A stretch of DNA of 36,983 nt. It comes from an uncultured Acidimicrobiales bacterium. Lineage in GTDB: Bacteria > Actinomycetota > Acidimicrobiia > Acidimicrobiales > SHLQ01. A program made the position numbers and the translations under genes. Numbering within the stretch: the first letter of the stretch is position 1; each line of letters opens with the position of its first letter. The stretch is taken from contig CALKGG010000062.1 in assembly GCA_938084885.1 (NCBI GenBank), forward strand, positions 1 to 36,983, written 5' to 3'. The notes under the pieces were generated by a model. That model worked only from the letters and a program-made list of their open reading frames with translations. It was not told where the DNA came from and searched no databases. This document shows positions 31,690 through 36,983 of the stretch, piece by piece.

Positions 31690-33501
31690 ATGCCTGAAAT
31701 TGCGGTCACGGCCGCTACGCCGACCGAGGCTGAGCGCTCCGCAGTGGCCGACTCGGTCGTGCTTCAAGACCCCGGACAAATCAGCTTTGATGCTGCTGGC
31801 CCCGCGTTGACCTTCGACGGAGATCGCATTGCCCGGGGCGGACAAGAACGCATTTTCAACCGGCGCCACCTACTTTTGCCCGTGCTCCACGATGTGCGCG
31901 ACGCCATTGGTTGGCTAAGCGAAGGGGCCATGAACGAGATCGCAACGACGCTCCAGGTACCGCCCGCAGAGGTCTACGGTGTGGCGAGTTTCTATGAGCT
32001 CTTCACCTTCGAAGCCCCCACGGCTCCAGACGCTCTTCATGTCTGCGACGACACGGCATGTAGAATTCAAGGTGCGAACGAACTTAAGGGCGAGCTCGCA
32101 GCTGGTGGCCACAACGTGCACGGCAGTCCATGCCTCGGTCTCTGTGAGCAGGCTCCCGCCGTCTTTGTCCAACGCACCGGCGAAGCACACGTCAGTGTCC
32201 GCTCGGCGACGAAGGACTCGGTCCTCGCTGCGCTCGATGGCGCCATGACCACACCAGTCGCTCCCGTTCCACAAGCTGGCGAAGATCTCACCCTCTTGCG
32301 CCGCGTCCACAACGCCGCAGCGGTCGACTACGACGGCTACGTCGCGACCGGCGGGTACGAAGCACTCGCGAAAGCGGTGTCGATGAGCCCCGCTGAGGTC
32401 GTGACCCACGTCGGCAACGCCGGACTCACCGGTCGCGGTGGCGCCGCGTTCCCGACAGGGTTCAAGTGGTCCGCTGTTGCCGCCGAGCCAGGCCCCCGGC
32501 ACCTCGTCGTCAACGCCGATGAGTCCGAACCCGGCACCTTCAAAGACCGGGTCCTGATGGAACACGACCCGTACTCACTCATCGAAGCAATGACCATTGG
32601 CGGCTACGCAATGGGCGCCGAACAGGGCTGGATCTACATTCGTGGCGAATACCCCGAAGCCACCCGCAGTTTGCAGTCGGCAATCGCCGAAGCCCGCAGT
32701 ATGGGCATGCTTGGAGACGACGTCGGCGGGCACAACTTCCGCTTCGACATCGAGCTTCGCCTCGGCGCTGGCGCCTACATCTGCGGTGAAGAGACCGCGC
32801 TGTTGAACTCGATCGAGGGCTACCGCGGCGAACCCCGCAACAAGCCGCCGTTTCCCACGACCAACGGCCTGTTTGGCCAACCAACCGCTATCAACAACGT
32901 CGAGACCATGGTCAACGTTAACCAGATCATGCTGCTCGGTGGCGAGGGGTACGCCGCGATCGGCACCGAGAAGTCCACCGGTACCAAGCTGTTCTGCCTC
33001 TCCGGACATGTTGCCCGACCTGGCGTGTACGAGGTTGATTACGGTGCGACACTGCGCGACGTCATTGCTCTCGCCGGTGGCCCCGTCGGCAGTCTCACTT
33101 CGATACTCATGGGCGGCGCAGCGGGATCGTTCATCGGCACCGACATGTTGGATGTTCCCCTCACGATCGAAGACAGTCGCGAGCACGGATTCTCGCTCGG
33201 CTCGGGCGTTGTGATGTTGCTCAACGACACCGTCGACTACCACGACTTCGTGGCTCGCATCGCACAGTTCTTCCGAGAGGAGAGCTGCGGCCAATGCGTG
33301 CCATGTCGGGTCGGAACAGTGCGCCAAGGCGAGTCACTTCTCCGTATTCGCGAAAAGGGTGCACCGATCGAACAGGAACGACGAATGCTCGATGACTTTG
33401 CACTGGTGATGAAGGACGCATCAATCTGCGGACTCGGCCACACGGCTTCGGGGGCGATACTTTCCGCCATTGACCTCGGGCTCATTGGAGGGCGATCATG
33501 A
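31690..33501 (+). CDS. fdhB: NAD-dependent formate dehydrogenase diaphorase subunit: NuoE-NuoF fusion
   Basis: A 603-aa protein from the ATG at 31690. Residues 50-185 are NuoE/FdsG-like, with the thioredoxin-fold 2Fe-2S cysteines Cys119-x4-Cys124 and Cys148-x3-Cys152. Residues 200-600 are NuoF/FdsB-like: GRGGAAFPTGFKW (from 248) and NADESEPGTFKDR bind FMN and NADH, GAYICGEETALL follows, and the 4Fe-4S ligands are Cys533, Cys536, Cys539 and Cys580 (ESCGQCVPCRVG, SICGLG). It takes electrons from the catalytic chain through Fe-S clusters to NAD. The two parts are separate genes (fdsG, fdsB) in several known systems but fused here. Its stop overlaps the next start by 4 nt (ATGA). Confidence 0.95.
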   Translation: MPEIAVTAATPTEAERSAVADSVVLQDPGQISFDAAGPALTFDGDRIARGGQERIFNRRHLLLPVLHDVRDAIGWLSEGAMNEIATTLQVPPAEVYGVASFYELFTFEAPTAPDALHVCDDTACRIQGANELKGELAAGGHNVHGSPCLGLCEQAPAVFVQRTGEAHVSVRSATKDSVLAALDGAMTTPVAPVPQAGEDLTLLRRVHNAAAVDYDGYVATGGYEALAKAVSMSPAEVVTHVGNAGLTGRGGAAFPTGFKWSAVAAEPGPRHLVVNADESEPGTFKDRVLMEHDPYSLIEAMTIGGYAMGAEQGWIYIRGEYPEATRSLQSAIAEARSMGMLGDDVGGHNFRFDIELRLGAGAYICGEETALLNSIEGYRGEPRNKPPFPTTNGLFGQPTAINNVETMVNVNQIMLLGGEGYAAIGTEKSTGTKLFCLSGHVARPGVYEVDYGATLRDVIALAGGPVGSLTSILMGGAAGSFIGTDMLDVPLTIEDSREHGFSLGSGVVMLLNDTVDYHDFVARIAQFFREESCGQCVPCRVGTVRQGESLLRIREKGAPIEQERRMLDDFALVMKDASICGLGHTASGAILSAIDLGLIGGRS

Positions 33502-34370
33502 CCTTTGTCGACATTCCTGTGGAGATCCGCACCAAGGTCTCGATTTCGGTCGACGGTGAAGCTGTCGATGTGTTCGAAGGCGACACCATCCTCGATGCGT
33601 GCACGAAGGCCGGAAAGATCACCCCGGTCGTGTGCTACGGCCCAACAGTCACCCCGGTGAATGCATGTCGTGTCTGCGTTGTCGAGTTGGAAGGGTCCCG
33701 CACGCTCGTGCCGTCGTGCTCGCGTCCGGTCGAAGAGGGAATGGTCGTCAAGACCGACACCGAGCGGGTCGGGCACAGCCGCAAGATGGTGCTCGAGTTC
33801 CTCGCAACGTCGAGCGATGTGACCCAGTCGAACGACATCATGGGCTGGCTCGGCGACTATGGCGCCGACCTCGATCGATACGACCCCGAAACAACCGAGC
33901 GGATGACCGACGAGGTCAAGATCGAAGACGATCTCTACATTCGGGCCTATGACCGATGCGTGCTGTGTTACAAGTGCGTCGAGGCGTGTGGTGAAGACGC
34001 CCAGTGGACATTCGCCATTGCAATGAGCGGACGTGGCTTCAACAACCGCATCTCCACCGAGTTCGACGTGGCGTTGCCCGATTCGGCGTGCGTCTACTGC
34101 GGAAATTGTGTTGCCGTGTGCCCAACGAACGCGCTGCAGTTCAAGACCGAGTTCGACCTTCGCAAGATGGGGGATTGGCGTCCAGAAGACCAGACGGTCA
34201 CCAGAACCGTCTGTTCGTATTGCGGCGTGGGCTGCAATCTCGACCTCCATGTTCAGGACAACCAAATTGTCAAGGTCGACTCGCCAATGGACCATTCGAT
34301 TACCAGCGGCAACCTCTGTGTCAAGGGACGCTTCGGCTACCAGTACGTACAGAATCGCCCAACCAAATGA
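33498..34370 (+). CDS. Formate dehydrogenase iron-sulfur subunit = N-terminal half of a split FdhA
   Basis: A 290-aa protein with the domain order normally found at the N-terminus of NAD-linked FdhA. A 2Fe-2S ferredoxin domain (Cys46, 57, 60, 74) comes first. Then a region where NuoG-type chains hold a His-Cys3 cluster but which here has no cysteines (about 92-145). Two 4Fe-4S motifs follow (Cys154/157/160/164 and Cys198/201/204/208), and last the molybdopterin-type Fe4S4 domain (Cys239, 242, 246, 274; CSYCGVGC and NLCVKGRFGYQYVQNRP). In ordinary FdhA the next residues would be RLTTPLxR, which instead open the gene at 29775. It should relay electrons from the Mo/W-Sec centre to the NuoEF-like subunit. 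A long hairpin begins right after its TGA. Confidence 0.93.
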   Translation: MTFVDIPVEIRTKVSISVDGEAVDVFEGDTILDACTKAGKITPVVCYGPTVTPVNACRVCVVELEGSRTLVPSCSRPVEEGMVVKTDTERVGHSRKMVLEFLATSSDVTQSNDIMGWLGDYGADLDRYDPETTERMTDEVKIEDDLYIRAYDRCVLCYKCVEACGEDAQWTFAIAMSGRGFNNRISTEFDVALPDSACVYCGNCVAVCPTNALQFKTEFDLRKMGDWRPEDQTVTRTVCSYCGVGCNLDLHVQDNQIVKVDSPMDHSITSGNLCVKGRFGYQYVQNRPTK

Positions 34371-34441
34371 ACCCCAACCCCAGATTTGTGAAGGATTTTG
34401 AACCTATACGGTACGAAATCCTTCACAAAAACGGGTGGGGT
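34371..34441. repeat. Long palindromic repeat element after the formate dehydrogenase operon
   Basis: The inner arms TTTGTGAAGGATTT (34385-34398) and AAATCCTTCACAAA (34416-34429) pair perfectly, and pairing continues to a TATAC loop (34405-34409) with one wobble and one A-A mismatch, 20 positions in all. An outer arm ACCCCAACCC / GGGTGGGGT adds 9 pairs around a bulge. It begins directly after the stop codon. There is no T-run, so it is not a standard terminator, though it may stop transcription or shield mRNA ends. Its left half recurs at 36962-36983. Confidence 0.88.
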
Positions 34442-34468
34442 CGAATCTGAGAGTGTGAGGGGGTCGTT

Positions 34469-35782
34469 GTGGCCGAGAGCTATGACGTCATCATTATTGG
34501 GGCGGGCGTGTTTGGGTCGGGCATTGCCTTCGAGCTTGCCCGCCGCGGTATGTCGACGTGCAATGTCGACATGCATGCCGCGCCCGGCTACGGGTCGACG
34601 TCGAGCTCGGGAGCAATTCTTCGCTTCAACTACTCGACCGTTGCGGGAATCGAGCTCGCGTGGGAGGGAAACCGATATTGGGAGAACTTCGAGTCGTACC
34701 TCGAAACCACCGATGAACGCGGGCTCGCCCGCAAGATCACCACCGGCCACGTGTTCCTACGCACCGACGAACAGCTCTATCAGTTATACCTCGACCGGCT
34801 ATCGGAAACCGGAGTGCCCCACGAAGAATGGGACAGCACCGAGATGGCGGAGAATCTCCCGTTCCTGACGCTGGACTCGTTTGGCGAACCGTGCACGCTC
34901 GACGACGACCGTTTCTGGGCAGACCCTGAGGGCTCCATTCCCGGTGGACTCTACATGCCTGATGCGGGCTACGTATCCGATCCGCAGCTCGCTGCCCACA
35001 ACCTCCACACGGCAGCGATCGCAAAGGGAGGTCAGTTTCGATTCAACACGACCGTGACCAAGGTCTTGACGACCAGTGACGGGACTGCGGTCACGGGCGT
35101 GGCGCTCTCGAACAACACCGAGATTCACGCTCCCGTCGTCGTCAACGTTGGGGGACCCTTTTCGGCCAGCGTCAACGACCTCGCTGGACTTTCCGGCCGT
35201 GACGCAATCACCTCGAACCCAATGCGTCACGAGGTCCACGTCGCGGCGGCTCCGACCGGAGTCGACTTCGAACGAGACGGCATGCTCGTGAACGATCAGG
35301 AGCAAGGCGTCTACTTCCGTCCCGAGGCTGGAAATCAGATCTTTATTGGTTCGGCCGACCCCGAATGCGACGGCGAGGATTGGGTCGACGACATGGCTGT
35401 GCTCAACCGAGAGATAACCGAGGAGCGGTGGAACATACAGATGATGCGCCTCGCAAAGCGACTGCCTGGCTTTGGCGTCCCGCATCAACGGAAGGGCCTT
35501 GCTGATGCCTACGACGTCAGCTCCGACTGGGGCCCGATCTATGACCGCACCGACCTCGACGGGTTCTTTGCTGCTCGCGGAACGAGCGGAAACCAGTTCA
35601 AGAACGCCTGCGTTGCTTCGCACATGATGGCCGAACTAATCGTCGCCGTCGGCAACGGTCATGACCACGATGGCGACCCACTCGTTGTGACGGGTCGCTA
35701 CACGGGAGCCCAGCTCGACATGGGCAACTTCAGTCGCAACCGCAGCGTCAACCCCGACAGCACTGGTTCGGTGTTGGGCTAA
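34469..35782 (+). CDS. FAD-dependent oxidoreductase of the DAO family (sarcosine oxidase beta / glycine oxidase-like)
   Basis: A 437-aa flavoprotein, GTG start at 34469 with GAGGGGG about 6 nt upstream. The dinucleotide motif GAGVFG is at 11-16, followed by the acidic-end region and STSSSGAILRFNYS, which matches the substrate/FAD segment of sarcosine and dimethylglycine oxidases. The C-terminal FAD closure is FFAARGTSGNQFKNACVASHMMAE. Such enzymes oxidise N-methyl or amino groups of small amino acids, giving imines, formaldehyde or glyoxylate. Location next to formate dehydrogenase would fit methyl-group oxidation through formaldehyde to formate, but this is inference. It overlaps the convergent azlD by 4 nt at the stop codons. 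Confidence 0.86.
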   Translation: MAESYDVIIIGAGVFGSGIAFELARRGMSTCNVDMHAAPGYGSTSSSGAILRFNYSTVAGIELAWEGNRYWENFESYLETTDERGLARKITTGHVFLRTDEQLYQLYLDRLSETGVPHEEWDSTEMAENLPFLTLDSFGEPCTLDDDRFWADPEGSIPGGLYMPDAGYVSDPQLAAHNLHTAAIAKGGQFRFNTTVTKVLTTSDGTAVTGVALSNNTEIHAPVVVNVGGPFSASVNDLAGLSGRDAITSNPMRHEVHVAAAPTGVDFERDGMLVNDQEQGVYFRPEAGNQIFIGSADPECDGEDWVDDMAVLNREITEERWNIQMMRLAKRLPGFGVPHQRKGLADAYDVSSDWGPIYDRTDLDGFFAARGTSGNQFKNACVASHMMAELIVAVGNGHDHDGDPLVVTGRYTGAQLDMGNFSRNRSVNPDSTGSVLG

Positions 35783-36090
35783 AGGATCCAGACGAGGAGC
35801 CAAAGTGTTCCCATACCGGTGATCAAACTCAGCGGGAGGCTCTTGGTCTTCCACACGAACGCGCACGCAAGGCCTGCGGCAATCACGCGGGGTATGTCAT
35901 TGGAGAACCCTGACACTCCGTCGCCGCCGAGGACGATCGGCAACGAAATTGCAGCGAAGGCGGCTGGCGCGACGAAACGCAACGCCGACTCGACAATTGG
36001 CGGCAACTCGACGTTGTTTCCAAAGGCAATAAACGAGAAGCGAGACGCGAACGTTGCAAGCCCGGCGAGTGCAATGGCGATCCAATTCAT
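35779..36090 (-). CDS. azlD: AzlD-family branched-chain amino acid transport protein
   Basis: A 103-aa protein with three or four hydrophobic helices (IAIALAGLATFASRFSFIAFG, SALRFVAPAAFAAISLPIVLG, VIAAGLACAFVWKTKSLPLSL, GMGTLWLLVWIL). The early Arg in the first helix (ASRFSFIAF) and the RFVAPAAFAAI block are typical of AzlD, the small partner of AzlC. Together they export branched-chain amino acids or analogues across the cytoplasmic membrane. The start overlaps the azlC stop by 4 nt, giving translational coupling. Confidence 0.87.
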   Translation of the reverse strand: MNWIAIALAGLATFASRFSFIAFGNNVELPPIVESALRFVAPAAFAAISLPIVLGGDGVSGFSNDIPRVIAAGLACAFVWKTKSLPLSLITGMGTLWLLVWIL

Positions 36091-36797
36091 AACGGTTCAC
36101 CATTTCGTTGATCGACGACCGCGCCGACAGTCATTCCTACAACAATCGCCATGAGTAGCCCTGACCCCTGCGGAAGTTCGCTGCCGACGACAGCCAACGT
36201 TCCGCCGACAACCGCAGCCGCGACGCCCGCTCGGTTTCGTATCGACAAGACCATCAACCCCAAAAAGAGCAAGGGCACGCTAAAGATCAACTGCCATTCG
36301 TCGCGGACAAGATCGCCGATGAGAATTCCAGCGCCGACAGAACACTGCCAGATCGTCCACATGAACGCTCCCGCGCCGAGGAAATGCCAGAGGCGATAGC
36401 CCGGTGTTGGGTCGACGAGTTCCGGGGCGGTTTCGGCGACGGCGAATTGCTGGTCGATCAGCAGATACGGAGCGACGATGCGAATCCATAGCGGATAGAC
36501 CGAGAACCGTTCACGGAGCGCTGCCGAATAGATGATGTGTCGTGCGTTGATAAAGAACACCGTGAGGACAATGACGGCGACGCCGGCGCCTTCGCCAATG
36601 AGCTCGACAGCGGCTAGCTGGGAAGAACCGGCGAAGATGATCCACGAGGTCGACCATCCAAGGAACAACGGCACACCGCGCTCGGCGACGACGAGGCCAA
36701 TGACCAGTCCGACCGGTATGCCCGGAATCATCAACGGCCAGATCGTTTTGATTCCATCGAGGCACGCTCGTCGATCAAATGCCAAGGTCATCGCCAC
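36087..36797 (-). CDS. azlC: AzlC-family branched-chain amino acid exporter, large subunit
   Basis: A 236-aa polytopic membrane protein. GTG at 36797 or ATG at 36791 could start it; neither has a clear ribosome binding site. Family marks are GIKTIWPLMIPGIPVGLVIG, SSQLAAVELIGEGA (the Ser-Gln-Leu-Ala block), FINARHIIYSAALRE and PYLLIDQQFAVAE. About seven helices are visible. It forms the transport channel with AzlD, encoded directly downstream with a 4-nt overlap. Substrates in studied members are leucine, valine or azaleucine; specificity here is inferred only. Confidence 0.89.
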   Translation of the reverse strand: MAMTLAFDRRACLDGIKTIWPLMIPGIPVGLVIGLVVAERGVPLFLGWSTSWIIFAGSSQLAAVELIGEGAGVAVIVLTVFFINARHIIYSAALRERFSVYPLWIRIVAPYLLIDQQFAVAETAPELVDPTPGYRLWHFLGAGAFMWTIWQCSVGAGILIGDLVRDEWQLIFSVPLLFLGLMVLSIRNRAGVAAAVVGGTLAVVGSELPQGSGLLMAIVVGMTVGAVVDQRNGEPL

Positions 36798-36961
36798 AGG
36801 CTAAGGGTGGATTTGCCTAAGGGTGGATCTGATTGTGCGTGCCACGATCGCTGGAACTCTGAGACTGCTTCATACGTGGCAGTTGTAGGAATCAGCGAAT
36901 TTCGGCCGATGCGCAAAGGATGATGATTGCAAATGTTTGATTACCGACTCGCACACCACAG
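36798..36961. other. Gene-free right margin
   Basis: No supported gene. It holds two copies of CTAAGGGTGGAT (36801-36812 and 36817-36828, 16-bp period) just before azlC and a 7-bp inverted repeat TGCCACG / CGTGGCA (36840-36846, 36875-36881). It presumably includes the azlCD promoter, though no clear -10/-35 pair is seen. Confidence 0.5.
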
Positions 36962-36983
36962 GATTTGTGAAGGATTTTGAACC
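36962..36983 (+). repeat. Second, truncated copy of the palindromic repeat
   Basis: These 22 bases are identical to 34383-34404, the left arm of the long hairpin up to its loop. The window ends here, so the right arm cannot be seen. The flanks are unrelated, which shows a dispersed and not tandem repeat. Confidence 0.85.

Noticed and set aside
33237..34295. 352-aa minus-strand open frame opposite the formate dehydrogenase Fe-S genes
   Set aside because: It crosses two real genes with conserved cysteine motifs on the other strand; shadow frame.
1..36983. CRISPR array, prophage, integron or toxin-antitoxin/defence module
   Set aside because: No regularly spaced repeats, integrase, transposase, phage or defence-type genes were seen; the window is chromosomal metabolic and housekeeping sequence.

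Overview
The window looks like a free-living, aerobic, moderately high-GC actinobacterium. Signs are two F420-type luciferase-like oxidoreductases of the Rv1855c kind, an actinobacterial 'septum formation' domain protein, an EthA-like flavin monooxygenase, a SerB with N-terminal ACT domains, a bacterial PolX and several GTG starts. The gene mix would suit an Acidimicrobiia member (Ilumatobacter-like), but that placement is inference. I saw no rRNA, tRNA, CRISPR array, phage module or transposase.

Layout. Positions 1-12300 hold short housekeeping and accessory genes: a YceI protein, a septum-formation-like protein, a coupled metallophosphoesterase / MerA-Lpd-like flavoprotein pair, a GNAT acetyltransferase, an F420 oxidoreductase, a small lipoprotein, an aldo/keto reductase, two unrecognised genes, an OsmC protein and a DacB-type D,D-carboxypeptidase lipoprotein. 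Positions 12364-18055 hold PolX, two unrecognised genes and a membrane-anchored or secreted protein with two xylan-binding-type modules. Positions 18172-21670 carry a degenerate, free-standing GyrB-like ATPase domain directly upstream of a HAD-IG 5'-nucleotidase, then a Baeyer-Villiger-type monooxygenase. Positions 21755-26913 hold a VOC-like protein and a minus-strand run of F420 oxidoreductase, rhomboid protease, SerB and SerA, in which two steps of serine synthesis sit together.

The most interesting region is 26987-34441. An IclR-type regulator is followed by prolyl-tRNA synthetase and then a divergent three-gene operon for an NAD-linked, molybdenum/tungsten formate dehydrogenase. The catalytic subunit gene (29775-31667) contains an in-frame TGA exactly at the active-site selenocysteine position, followed 12 nt later by a SECIS-like hairpin, so it should be read as one selenoprotein and not as two fragments. 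The catalytic polypeptide is also split. Its usual N-terminal iron-sulfur part, including the 4Fe-4S domain that normally precedes the selenocysteine, is encoded separately by the last gene (33498-34370), with a NuoE-NuoF fusion between. The gene order is thus permuted relative to the usual single chain. Nearly identical palindromes related to GTTCCACNNNGTGGAAC lie before both iclR and the formate dehydrogenase operon, linking regulator and target.

The operon ends in a long imperfect hairpin starting right after the last stop codon. Its left arm and first loop-proximal bases recur at the extreme right edge of the window, marking a dispersed palindromic repeat. After it come a sarcosine-oxidase-like flavoprotein, which could feed one-carbon units towards formate, and an azlCD amino-acid exporter pair.
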